Positions 29,348 through 37,357 of a DNA stretch of 64,000 bases are shown piece after piece. Position 1 is the stretch's first letter, and the number at the start of each line of letters is the position of its first letter. Position numbers and translations under genes: made by a program. The notes under the pieces are model-generated. The model was given only the letters and a program-made list of their open reading frames with translations. It did not search any database and was not told where the DNA came from. Source of the DNA: Nitrospira sp. BO4 (GTDB lineage Bacteria > Nitrospirota > Nitrospiria > Nitrospirales > Nitrospiraceae); the NCBI GenBank assembly GCA_030144965.1, contig JAMPUU010000022.1, forward strand, positions 1 through 64,000, written 5' to 3'.

Positions 29348-30415
29348 TCACGAAGATGAAGATGGTGAGGATGAGCCGTTGTCTACCAGGACTATCTTAC
29401 CTGTTACGCCTCCCTTCCCCAGTAACTCTTGCGCTTGCCTTGCTTCGGCAAGAGGGAGTCGCTGCGCGATGAGCGGCTTGATCTTCTGCTGTTGAAGGAG
29501 GTCGAAGAGGACGATCAGGTCCTGTCGAAATAAGGCCGGTTTGAGCCGTTTGAGCCATTGGATGCTGTAGGGGACCACTCGTTTCCGGCCTGGGAGAAGC
29601 CAGCCGCCGGCAATGTACAACCCAAAGATGGCGATCGCGCGAAAGCGATGGCGACCACCTGAACGAGCTGAGGCGGACCGGCCCCCGCGGAGCGAGCCAG
29701 TGAGACCATAGGCGACAACCCTGCCGCCCGCACGAAGAGCCTTACGGGAACGCCAGATATGGGCGCCACCAAGGCTGTCAAAGACGACGTCTACGCCGTC
29801 ACCCGTGAGGTTGTGAATTTCCTTTACGAAGTCCTGATGCTCGTAATCGATCGGGATACCGCCGAGCTCGGAAACGACCGGCGCCCCTCGCGATGAACAG
29901 GTCCCGTACATCTTCAGCCCGGAGAGGCGCCCAAGCTGTAAGAGCGCCGAGCCCACTCCGCCTGCCGCGCCGTGAATCAACACGCGCTGACCTGGCCTCA
30001 CCTTCGCGGAGCGATGCAGCATCTGATACGCCGTGATGTAGTTCAGGACAAGACTGACAGCCTCGGCTGCATCCAACTCGGCGGGCACCGGCACCAGTTC
30101 ACCTTGTGGCAGGCAGACGAACTCCGCATACGCGCCGCTGATCGGCAACGCGGCCACGATCTGTCCAGATTCGTGTCCGGAGACGCCCGCGCCGAGCCGA
30201 TCCACCACACCAACTAGATCCCATCCTGGCGTGAAGGGCAGCGGCGGCGTCTCAGGATGGATGCCCTCCCGCATCATCAGGTCGGGCAAGGAAACCCCCG
30301 CAGCCAGCACTTTCACCCGCACTTCACCGTGCTTCGGCTCGGGGCACTCTTCTTCAATGATCTGAAGTGCGTCTGGTCCCCCATAGCGGGTAACAATAAT
30401 GCGCCTGTGTTTCAT
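29348..30415 (-). CDS. Zinc-less alcohol dehydrogenase/quinone oxidoreductase family
   Basis: A 355-residue medium-chain dehydrogenase/reductase. The N-terminal GroES-like domain has PGWDLVGVVDRLG, and the Rossmann part has VLIHGAAGGVGSALLQLG with the NADPH-binding GxxGxxG. Zinc-ligand cysteines are absent, so it fits the NADPH quinone oxidoreductase-type subgroup; the substrate is unknown. AAGGAGG precedes the ATG, and the longer frame upstream was rejected. It is isolated, convergent with the acyl-CoA synthetase gene. Confidence 0.82.
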   Translation of the reverse strand: MKHRRIIVTRYGGPDALQIIEEECPEPKHGEVRVKVLAAGVSLPDLMMREGIHPETPPLPFTPGWDLVGVVDRLGAGVSGHESGQIVAALPISGAYAEFVCLPQGELVPVPAELDAAEAVSLVLNYITAYQMLHRSAKVRPGQRVLIHGAAGGVGSALLQLGRLSGLKMYGTCSSRGAPVVSELGGIPIDYEHQDFVKEIHNLTGDGVDVVFDSLGGAHIWRSRKALRAGGRVVAYGLTGSLRGGRSASARSGGRHRFRAIAIFGLYIAGGWLLPGRKRVVPYSIQWLKRLKPALFRQDLIVLFDLLQQQKIKPLIAQRLPLAEARQAQELLGKGGVTGKIVLVDNGSSSPSSSS

Positions 30416-30741
30416 GGACCGCCTCCTTGCCGACCAAGTGCGTCGGCTCGCCCGGCGTGGATCGTGTAACGGGTCCCAGTCAAAATCCTTAGAGGCCTGC
30501 ACATCCCCCTCACCCCGCTGTCCTGCTGAAATGCAAAAGAAATGCTACAAGGGATCGAGGGTCGGGGGCAGCTTGCCGAAGCCGCTCCTGAAATCAGCGA
30601 ACTTGACCGCAATCAGTTTTCGCATTACCGGGAAGCCAAAGATGCAGGATCGTGGGCGCAAGATTATGGGTGGAGAAGGGAAAGCCATCGATCGGCTCGA
30701 TGACGACCTCATCGACGGTATTCTCTCGTCAAGTCCCGAGG
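30416..30741. other. Intergenic, no convincing gene
   Basis: About 325 bases between the oxidoreductase start and the end of the first cytochrome of the island. A plus-strand frame from an ATG near 30531 is open but has no ribosome site and an unlikely composition. It should contain the oxidoreductase promoter. Confidence 0.4.
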
Positions 30742-31224
30742 CTATTGCTCCGGGTGAGGGTCTTTTCTGATCAGCGCGAGGTAGAGCAGCGTGTCGGCGA
30801 GGTCCTGATCGGTCATGGTGGTATCGGGAAACATACCGGTACCGGGATGGCCTTCTCGGATAGCACGAGAGCGTTCTTGGTTGGTTTTCAGTCGCAACGC
30901 TTCGGGATTCCGCAAGTCTGTGGGAGGAGGATTCAGTTTCGCAATGAGCGCGGCAGTGTCTGCCGCTAATCGAGGCGGCTTACCGATATACCCATCGATG
31001 CCATGACAGTAGTAGCAGGCACCCTTGCCGTTGAAAATCTCACGGCCCCGAAGGATATTACCCTTCAACTTCCCGCTCGATTGAGAGGCTGAGGGTTCGG
31101 CCCAGGCGTAATCGGATAGCGATACCATTTCTATCCCCAGGCCGCTCACGGCGAGCAGACTGAACGAAACCATCAGTCTGGCCAGCACATTGTTGAGGTT
31201 GAGGTGAGAGAGAAAGGATCCCAC
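30742..31224 (-). CDS. Periplasmic monoheme cytochrome c
   Basis: A 160-residue cytochrome with an N-terminal hydrophobic signal region and one heme motif CYYCH near residue 72. A probable Met ligand is in HPGTGMFPDTTMTD, and the final helix LADTLLYLALI is class I-like. GTG start with a poor ribosome site; an internal ATG (31173) would also leave a hydrophobic leader. It is the last gene of the minus-strand cytochrome island, just downstream of the hemerythrin gene. Confidence 0.8.
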   Translation of the reverse strand: MGSFLSHLNLNNVLARLMVSFSLLAVSGLGIEMVSLSDYAWAEPSASQSSGKLKGNILRGREIFNGKGACYYCHGIDGYIGKPPRLAADTAALIAKLNPPPTDLRNPEALRLKTNQERSRAIREGHPGTGMFPDTTMTDQDLADTLLYLALIRKDPHPEQ

Positions 31225-31251
31225 GCGACGTCGTCCTTTATTCGATTTCCG

Positions 31252-31731
31252 TCAGTGTGGACTACACCCAGCATTGTACCGGTCTTCCGGGATACTCTGC
31301 ATGTTGGTGAAGACTGCGGCACGCTCCTCTTCGCTGGTCACTTGATCGATGGCGGGATAGAGGGCCCGCTCTTCCTTCCTGTTATGAGAGCTCAATATGG
31401 TGAGCAGCGCCTGCTCTTCCTGATCGGTATCGAGATTCTGCTTTTCCACCTTTTGGTCAATCGCTCCAAGCAACTGCTTGATCTGACTATGCTCATGCCG
31501 CATCACGGGCGTCGGCCCGTCCTCGATCATACCGGTGTTCTCTTCCCACACCGGGAAAAGGAGCTCTTCTTCCCATAGCATATGCCGCTGAAGACCGACG
31601 TTGAACGCTTTGAAAGCTTCCTTGGCCTTGACGAAATCCGATCGCTTCGATGTTTGAAAGGTCTTGAACAACTCATCCAGGCGGTCGTGATCCTCTGCAT
31701 AAAATGCGGTAATCGTCGTCTGCTCACTCAT
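31252..31731 (-). CDS. Hemerythrin HHE-domain protein
   Basis: A 159-residue cytosolic four-helix protein with hemerythrin-like iron ligands: EDHDRLDELF (His), RHMLWEEELLFP (His, Glu), HEHSQI (His) and HNRKEERALYP (His, Glu). Such proteins bind O2 or NO or act in iron and nitrosative stress. GGGAGAACACA precedes the ATG. It lies between two cytochrome c genes, suggesting a role in handling reactive gases made by nitrogen metabolism; this is inference. Confidence 0.87.
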   Translation of the reverse strand: MSEQTTITAFYAEDHDRLDELFKTFQTSKRSDFVKAKEAFKAFNVGLQRHMLWEEELLFPVWEENTGMIEDGPTPVMRHEHSQIKQLLGAIDQKVEKQNLDTDQEEQALLTILSSHNRKEERALYPAIDQVTSEEERAAVFTNMQSIPEDRYNAGCSPH

Positions 31732-31750
31732 TGTGTTCTCCCATACACGA

Positions 31751-32251
31751 TCAACGTTCCCCGACTTTGTATTCCAAATGACACGCCACGCATGCTTTCA
31801 AGACGTTGTTGAACGGCGGCAAAATTTTCTTCAAGTCCTTGCTGGGAATCACGCGCGCCAATTCCTCCGCTGCTTCGTGATGTGCCATGGCCAGATCATG
31901 GTAGGCGGGTGGAAACTTCTCCGGCTCCTGATGCGCCATTGCCTGGCGATGTTTAAAGAAGCTCAGATGCAATTCGGTCAAGCCCTGTGCCAATTCATAG
32001 TCTTCGTCAACCAACGCGTTCACGATCACCTGAATCGTTTCCAGGTGCTGAAGCATCACCGCGCGATGTTCCTTCCCGGCTGATGACGACAATGGAATGG
32101 AATACCTGGTGTCCGACGTCAGATACGGATTCGGTTGCGATTCTCCGTGATGGCGCCCATCTTTGGCACAACCGGCTGCCAGCATAGCACAAAGTAGCCC
32201 ACCACCGAGGAGGAGAGCCGTCCTCTTATATAATGGATAGACCGGCCACAT
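31751..32251 (-). CDS. Cytochrome c'-like lipoprotein
   Basis: A 166-residue lipoprotein (lipobox LAAGC near residue 28) that is strongly helical, with a C-terminal heme site CVACH near residue 155. A C-terminal heme after a helical bundle is the hallmark of cytochrome c'/c556 proteins, which bind NO or transfer electrons. It precedes the hemerythrin gene by 19 bases, so both probably form a gas- or redox-related pair. Confidence 0.8.
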   Translation of the reverse strand: MWPVYPLYKRTALLLGGGLLCAMLAAGCAKDGRHHGESQPNPYLTSDTRYSIPLSSSAGKEHRAVMLQHLETIQVIVNALVDEDYELAQGLTELHLSFFKHRQAMAHQEPEKFPPAYHDLAMAHHEAAEELARVIPSKDLKKILPPFNNVLKACVACHLEYKVGER

Positions 32252-32285
32252 AGCATGATTTGCGCTCTCTCAGTAACGCTTCGAA

Positions 32286-32645
32286 CTAACCGACGGGATT
32301 GAAAGGAGCCAAGCTTCGAATGTAGTTCAGCACATCTCGAATCTCCTGATCCGACAACCGATCCGCCCATCCGTGCATCGGACTGAAGAGGACTCCCTGC
32401 TTGATCGACAGATAGAGCTCCATATCGGTCTTCGTGCGCGACTTCGCCGATCGAAAATTCACAGGCGGAACGATCAATTCCTTGATATCGGGCCCCAGCC
32501 CATCACCGGCGGTCCCGTGACAGCCGACACAGTGTTGTTGGAAAATTCTTTCCCCGTTCTTGAGATTTCCCGAATGGCTTTGAGCCAGTGCCCACGATGC
32601 AGTCAATACGATCCCGACAAGGCTCACCACGATACGTGAGAACAT
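32286..32645 (-). CDS. Periplasmic monoheme cytochrome c
   Basis: A 119-residue class I-type cytochrome with a signal peptide (ending WALA), heme motif CVGCH near residue 39 and Met ligand region FSPMHGW. It is the paralogue of 19244-19600, sharing TKTDMEL, GVLFSPMH and the C-terminal LNYIRSLAP. GAGAGG precedes the ATG. Electron partners are unknown. Confidence 0.86.
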   Translation of the reverse strand: MFSRIVVSLVGIVLTASWALAQSHSGNLKNGERIFQQHCVGCHGTAGDGLGPDIKELIVPPVNFRSAKSRTKTDMELYLSIKQGVLFSPMHGWADRLSDQEIRDVLNYIRSLAPFNPVG

Positions 32646-32730
32646 ACGTCAGACCTCTCTTCTTGCGCTCGTTCCTGTTTCACATTCAAGCGAGATGCAT
32701 GCTCTGAGACGGACAGCGGTGCTCAATTTT

Positions 32731-33387
32731 TCAATGCTGGTGTTGCTGCCCTCCGCTGGATCCTCCACTCCCATGATCCCCACCGCTCTGTCCATGCCCG
32801 CTGCCGCCCATCGCTCCTCCCCCCATACCACCCATCATGCCGCCCATTCCGCCTCGGCCTCCCATCATCCCACCGTGGCCCATCCCTTCCATTCCGCCAC
32901 TGTGTTGTCCTTCACCCGAGCTCTTCATGTGATCCCAATGGGCGCGATCCTTTTCACGCTGTTCGGGAGTCAACAGGGCCATAGCGGTGCGTGTGCTTTT
33001 GATCGCCGCGAGCAAACAGGCTCCTTCCGCTTTTTTCAGCTGTTCGACTTTTGCTTGGATCGCGGTGAGGTCGGCCTGCTCATCTTCCAAGAGTGCATGC
33101 AGTTCAAGTTTCGCCACCTTGGCATCGGCTTCTAATCGGGCTTCTGAGCGTTTGAAGTCCAGTTGTATGGCCTTGAGCTTACTGATTTGTTCCGTCGTCA
33201 GCCCGAGCTCTTTGGCATGTTTCAGCAGATGTTTTAGATAATGTGCACTGTGTTCGTCTTGTTCTCCCAGATCATGACCACCATGCATCATCCCCCCATG
33301 CCCCTCGTCGGCACGGGTGGGGAGAGATGGCAGCAGAAGCAAGCACGTGAATCCCACCGCAACAACCGCCTTCTGTATTATTGCCAT
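32731..33387 (-). CDS. CpxP/Spy-like periplasmic protein with Gly/Met/His tail
   Basis: A 218-residue exported protein. After a signal peptide and an HGGMMHGGHD segment, residues about 45-145 form the helical CpxP/Spy or heavy-metal-sensor type fold (LGLTTEQISKLKAIQLDF, LTPEQREK). The last 60 residues are built of Gly, Met and His (GGMMGGRGGMGGMMGG), suggesting metal binding, likely Cu or similar. The start is the ATG behind GGAGGTGATCGCG. A similar GGMEGMGH tail is on the cytochrome at 35011-35550. Confidence 0.78.
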   Translation of the reverse strand: MAIIQKAVVAVGFTCLLLLPSLPTRADEGHGGMMHGGHDLGEQDEHSAHYLKHLLKHAKELGLTTEQISKLKAIQLDFKRSEARLEADAKVAKLELHALLEDEQADLTAIQAKVEQLKKAEGACLLAAIKSTRTAMALLTPEQREKDRAHWDHMKSSGEGQHSGGMEGMGHGGMMGGRGGMGGMMGGMGGGAMGGSGHGQSGGDHGSGGSSGGQQHQH

Positions 33388-33468
33388 CGCGATCACCTCC
33401 GGTAAAACCTCACTCGGCTCCCTCGCTGCCTAGAATCCTCGACACAAACGCAACGGGAGCCTGCTCCC

Positions 33469-33912
33469 TCAACCAGCCTGATCTTCAATGGATACTCCAA
33501 GCCCGATCCAGGCTCTCAAAAGATCATGGCGGGTGATCGAGTAGGCGACCTTGCCGTTTCTTTTCACCGGGAGATTCAGGAGCCGCTTATCCTCCATCAG
33601 CTTCACGGCTTCATCGATGCTCGTCTCATCGGTCACCGCAATATGCTCCTTCGCCATCACATCTGCAGCCGTCAAACGATTGAGATCCTTTCCTGCCTCC
33701 AGCGCCCGAAGAATATCGAACTCGCTGATAAAGCCGACGAAGTCGCCTCGTTCGTCGACGACCGGCGCACCCGGTGTATGAGTAGCCAGCAGCTCGACAG
33801 CTACTCCCATCGCATTCTGATCACGACGAAATACGAGCTCATTCGTGGCACGTATCTGCCCCACTGTCTTAAACCCTCCGACAGGAACCCCTGGTCTGGA
33901 TAATGTAGTCAT
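33469..33912 (-). CDS. CBS-domain pair protein
   Basis: A 147-residue cytosolic protein made of two CBS domains (about 18-75 and 85-140), with SEFDILRALEAG and SITRHDLLRAW as the helix ends and PVVDERGDFVGFIS and NLPVKRNGKVAY as the strands. CBS pairs bind adenylates and regulate a partner. It stands alone and could act as a stress or energy sensor. GGGAGA precedes the ATG. The frame is open upstream, but there is no site there. Confidence 0.82.
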   Translation of the reverse strand: MTTLSRPGVPVGGFKTVGQIRATNELVFRRDQNAMGVAVELLATHTPGAPVVDERGDFVGFISEFDILRALEAGKDLNRLTAADVMAKEHIAVTDETSIDEAVKLMEDKRLLNLPVKRNGKVAYSITRHDLLRAWIGLGVSIEDQAG

Positions 33913-34257
33913 ACGCTTCTCCCGATGATGGTTGATAGAACCTGAACTCGTTCCTTCTCCCCCGATCCTTGCCAGCTCCTCTATCGATTGAGAGTCTGTC
34001 TTCTTATTAAGATTGGCTTCACACAAGTGGAGTGCGATTCTGATGCCGCGGGCTCACTTCAAGACATATGTGATCGAAAATACAGCGAAACAGCGGCATG
34101 TGGTGGTTTCATCGCAACGGAGCCGTGTCAATGTGATGCAGGATTACTCAGAGCCATATGGTCAGGTGGGGAAAAAGGCGACAACGATAGGAGAACAGAA
34201 TCGTTTATTCGCCACAGCGAGCATGACAGAGGGGTATCGCAGACTTCCGGATGCCGA
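33913..34257. other. Intergenic, no convincing gene
   Basis: About 345 bases between the CBS gene start and the SodC stop, so it holds the CBS promoter. Plus-strand frames from 34013 and 33988 cover it but run antisense into sodC and have no ribosome site, so I do not call them. Confidence 0.4.
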
Positions 34258-34839
34258 TCACTGTTTCACAATGACGCCGCAGGCAATTCGCGCCCCACCC
34301 GGCGCATCCTTTGTCGGGGGATCGGGCAGGTATTTGTCTAGAAGCTCATGTATGACAAACGCGCTTCCGTCTTGATCAAAGAGTGTAGTCAACCCTGGGG
34401 CCAGGGTAACCCGGCTTGTGACGGTATAGAGCGACCCCTTTCGATTTTCATCAACGGACAGATTCTGGAGATCGCCGAGGTGATAGGGATGGTTACCAAG
34501 ACCGGAATTGACGGACGCATCGGGGTTCACTTGTGGGTCGATGTTGCCGTCGTAGTGCCCCTTGGCCGCTGAAAATGGCTCGCAGCTTCCAACTTCATGA
34601 ATATGGATGCCGTGAAGACCTGGGGTCAGTTTGCTCTCTGGCGTACCTTGGATTTTTAGCTTGATCCGCACACGCCCTTGGTATTCTTCGTAGAGGTCGG
34701 CCTCACCTGTGATGCCGGGTCCTGCAATCACCGCTTTTGCTCGAAGCTTGGTGTCATGCTTCCCTGTATGGTAGGAAGAACAACCACTCAACAGTATCCC
34801 AATCACCAACCCGATCCCCACAGTGGTTCCTGTACTCAT
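34258..34839 (-). CDS. sodC: Cu/Zn superoxide dismutase, lipoprotein form
   Basis: A 193-residue SodC with an N-terminal lipobox LLSGC, so it is anchored in the cell envelope. Metal ligands are visible: HIHEVGSC (two Cu His), GHYDGN (bridging-type His), NHPYHLGDL (Zn His/Asp) and FVIHE (Cu His); the structural disulfide pairs the Cys in VGSC with the Cys in GGARIACGVI. It removes superoxide in the periplasm beside the cytochromes. GGAGGG precedes the ATG. Confidence 0.9.
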   Translation of the reverse strand: MSTGTTVGIGLVIGILLSGCSSYHTGKHDTKLRAKAVIAGPGITGEADLYEEYQGRVRIKLKIQGTPESKLTPGLHGIHIHEVGSCEPFSAAKGHYDGNIDPQVNPDASVNSGLGNHPYHLGDLQNLSVDENRKGSLYTVTSRVTLAPGLTTLFDQDGSAFVIHELLDKYLPDPPTKDAPGGARIACGVIVKQ

Positions 34840-35010
34840 ATAGCCCTCCGAGCAACGTTTCCCTCGGCACATGCTTGCATCACAATAGCTCCATAAAGCA
34901 CGAAACTCCAATAAGGCCATAATAGCCGTCACAACTAAATTGATTCAATCCTTTTCTCCCTTGCTGATCATGTAAAGATCATCGTTCGCACACCGCACCT
35001 TCACAGTCGT

Positions 35011-35550
35011 TCATTCCACTTCCCCCATCTCGCCTTTCCGTCCTCGATGCCCCATCCCTTCCATTCCGCCCATGCCGCCGGCTTCCATATCCCCTCTTCG
35101 TCCCCTCATGCCTGGTCCATGTCTTCGGGCGAACGTGCGCTCATAGTGGATGAGAGCCCAAATCTCGTCATCGGACAAGACCTGACCGAATCCGATCATA
35201 GCCGTACCGGGAGAGCCGTGTTTAATGACCCAGAACAGTTCGCCCTCGGTGCGATGCCGCCAGAATCCATGGTGTTGGAAATTGCGGGGCAAGGGATTCA
35301 GCTTGGCAGCAGCCGGCCCTTTACCGTCTCCATCCACTCCATGACAGGTAAAGCAGGTGCCCTTGCCGTTGTACACCTCCTTGCCTTGCTCAATCACTTC
35401 CGGAGAATTCGACAAAGGACTCTTGAGGGCACGAGCTTCGGCCAGCTTATCGACCGGCACTCTCGGCTGCATCATGTGCCGTTCTGCCGCCAAGACGGGA
35501 ACGGCGAGCAACGCGACTGCAACCAGCAATATGAGTATCTTTGTCCGCAT
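35011..35550 (-). CDS. Cytochrome c with Gly/Met/Arg-rich tail
   Basis: A 179-residue cytochrome with a signal peptide (PVLA), heme motif CFTCH near residue 67, and the family block RTEGELFWVIKHGSPGTAM providing the Met ligand. The last 35 residues are Gly/Met/Arg-rich and include GGMEGMGH, shared with the CpxP-like protein. It is paralogous to the neighbour 35649-36128 and to the last part of the tetraheme protein at 37358. GGAG is seven bases before the ATG. Confidence 0.85.
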   Translation of the reverse strand: MRTKILILLVAVALLAVPVLAAERHMMQPRVPVDKLAEARALKSPLSNSPEVIEQGKEVYNGKGTCFTCHGVDGDGKGPAAAKLNPLPRNFQHHGFWRHRTEGELFWVIKHGSPGTAMIGFGQVLSDDEIWALIHYERTFARRHGPGMRGRRGDMEAGGMGGMEGMGHRGRKGEMGEVE

Positions 35551-35648
35551 CACCTGACTCCATTCATCTCATCTGTTGTGGCACAGTGTCGAACCAAACC
35601 CGCGCGGCTGAGCCCGAACCAGCGGGGCCGGCTCTCCTGCCGGACCAG

Positions 35649-36128
35649 TCAGTTATCGGGCTGGTGGGCAGATGTTTTCCCCTCCGCTGCGAACGATCGC
35701 ACATATCGCAGCACTTGCCAGGCTTCCTCCTCCGTCAAGATGAGCGGCACAAAGGGAGCCATCGCCGTACCCTTGCTGCCGTTCTTCAGAATCCAGAACA
35801 GTTCCCCATCCGTTCGAGCGACTTGCCATTCCTTATCGGTGAAGTTTCGCGGCAAGGGACCTTTCAGAGTGCCCGGCTCGATGTCGCCGCCAAATCCTTT
35901 GCCGTCTTTCCCGTGGCAGGTCACACAGAAGGCTTTCCCATGGAAGAGTCGTTTCCCTTTCTCAATCGTGTCCTCCGTCGCCGGAAGCGGATTGGTCCAG
36001 GTTCTGGCTTCCTCGATTTGGTCGATGGGCACTCGTGGTCTGAGTACGGCTTCATCGGCTCCAAAGACCGGAATGCCCGGTGAGCCAACCGCTGTCACCA
36101 TGACCATGATCAGGAGATATGGACTCAT
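35649..36128 (-). CDS. Periplasmic monoheme cytochrome c
   Basis: A 159-residue cytochrome with signal peptide, heme site CVTCH near residue 69 and the shared block RTDGELFWILKNGSKGTAM. The preceding RVPIDQIEEAR matches RVPVDKLAEAR of the next cytochrome, so the two are tandem duplicates. They probably work as alternative soluble electron carriers. Confidence 0.87.
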   Translation of the reverse strand: MSPYLLIMVMVTAVGSPGIPVFGADEAVLRPRVPIDQIEEARTWTNPLPATEDTIEKGKRLFHGKAFCVTCHGKDGKGFGGDIEPGTLKGPLPRNFTDKEWQVARTDGELFWILKNGSKGTAMAPFVPLILTEEEAWQVLRYVRSFAAEGKTSAHQPDN

Positions 36129-36214
36129 CGCTATTCCAACCTCTTACGAAGACAGCCAATCGACTGGAACCAGCCCCGTCCGTTGAGGACGCGGCCGGCC
36201 CCGTTTCGACGATC

Positions 36215-36733
36215 CTACTTGTCCGAATATCCCGGAAACTTGTGTCCGAGGGACTGGGGAAAACTGACGGTGCCGTCCGGGAACTCCTGCCCATGCTGCC
36301 ATAAATGATAGATCACACCGTCTGTCCCTGCTGCGACTTCCGCCACCTTAGCGGCCTGATCAGCGGGCATATCGAGGACTTGGACTCGCCCCGTCGCAAT
36401 TTCTACCTTATGATCATGGAAGTGCCGATGCCACTGGATCGCGGGAAGCTTTCGGGTCAGGTCTTTGGCGACAAAATACTCGACGCCGACCAGAGGTGCC
36501 TTGGGATCGGTGGATTCGAACAGAAGGCATTGAAGAATTTTGTCGGAAATGCCCTTGCAATAATGATGAAACGGGCCTCCCGGGGTCCCATCCGCCATCA
36601 TGTGCGGTGCCTGGACATGAATCTCATATCCGACGGCCGGACTTGTTGGTTCCCCGCCCACTGCTTTTTGGGTGGCAACCCCACTACACCCAGCGACAGC
36701 GATCGCGACAACGGCTAACAGTCTTTTTCTCAT
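36215..36733 (-). CDS. DUF1264 (oil-body-associated-like) lipoprotein
   Basis: A 172-residue lipoprotein (lipobox VAGC near residue 16). The core has DGTPGGPFHHYC, QCLLFES and WHRHFHDHKVEI, the signature blocks of the DUF1264 family related to plant oil-body-associated proteins; bacterial members are secreted and uncharacterised. Clustered His and Cys suggest metal or heme contact. AGGAGGG precedes the ATG. It sits among cytochromes. Confidence 0.8.
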   Translation of the reverse strand: MRKRLLAVVAIAVAGCSGVATQKAVGGEPTSPAVGYEIHVQAPHMMADGTPGGPFHHYCKGISDKILQCLLFESTDPKAPLVGVEYFVAKDLTRKLPAIQWHRHFHDHKVEIATGRVQVLDMPADQAAKVAEVAAGTDGVIYHLWQHGQEFPDGTVSFPQSLGHKFPGYSDK

Positions 36734-36937
36734 CGCACAACCCTCCTGGCTTGAGGATCCCTCGCCTAGCCTATCTAGACCGAGAAATACCTTCATATTC
36801 GACTGACTCTTAGAGACAGACCGGATCAAATGGATTCAATCGATTCGCGAGCGCTCATGAACACCCGATCTTTGCGGTCTTATGGCTTGCCGGCTGATCG
36901 CCGTCTGTTGCCTTACGGGCCCTCTTTCGACCTCCAA

Positions 36938-37297
36938 TCAGAATGCCACGCTCCGATCGCGGTCGGCGACGGCTTTGATGTAATCCGGCATACCTTTGAT
37001 AGAGGCGCCACCCACCAAGTCCCCTCCACCAATCTGTCTGGCCACGGCACAGGCCCCGCAAACCCAAATCGGCACACCCGCCGCCTGTACCGCGGCGAGC
37101 AACTCTTTCAGCGGGGTCAAGTTGACGCCCGTCACATGATCACCCACGCCTTTCCGCCCCAGGGTGACGGCCTCGTTCCACAACCACAGCACTACATCGT
37201 GCCCTTGTTCTCTTGCGGTCTTGGCGGCCATGAACGGCAAGGTCGCCATCGTGGGATCATCGGTTCCTCGACTGCCGGAGATAATAAACGTCGCCAT
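36938..37297 (-). CDS. DsrE-family sulfur-transfer-like protein
   Basis: A 119-residue small cytosolic protein of the DsrE/DsrF-like superfamily (MATFIISGSRGTDDPT, PIWVCGACAVARQI). The conserved Cys in WVCGAC is the position that carries persulfide in related proteins. GAGGGG precedes the ATG. It lies near TsdA-like and OsmC genes, which together suggest thiol/sulfur chemistry, an inference. Confidence 0.8.
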   Translation of the reverse strand: MATFIISGSRGTDDPTMATLPFMAAKTAREQGHDVVLWLWNEAVTLGRKGVGDHVTGVNLTPLKELLAAVQAAGVPIWVCGACAVARQIGGGDLVGGASIKGMPDYIKAVADRDRSVAF

Positions 37298-37357
37298 TAT
37301 CAACCCCTCTGCTGCTTCATAGTTTGTGGTCTCTCACAGGCGAACTGTTGCTCTCGA

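Noticed and set aside
34013..34375. 120-codon plus-strand frame
   Set aside because: Runs antisense into the end of sodC; no ribosome site or homology recognised.
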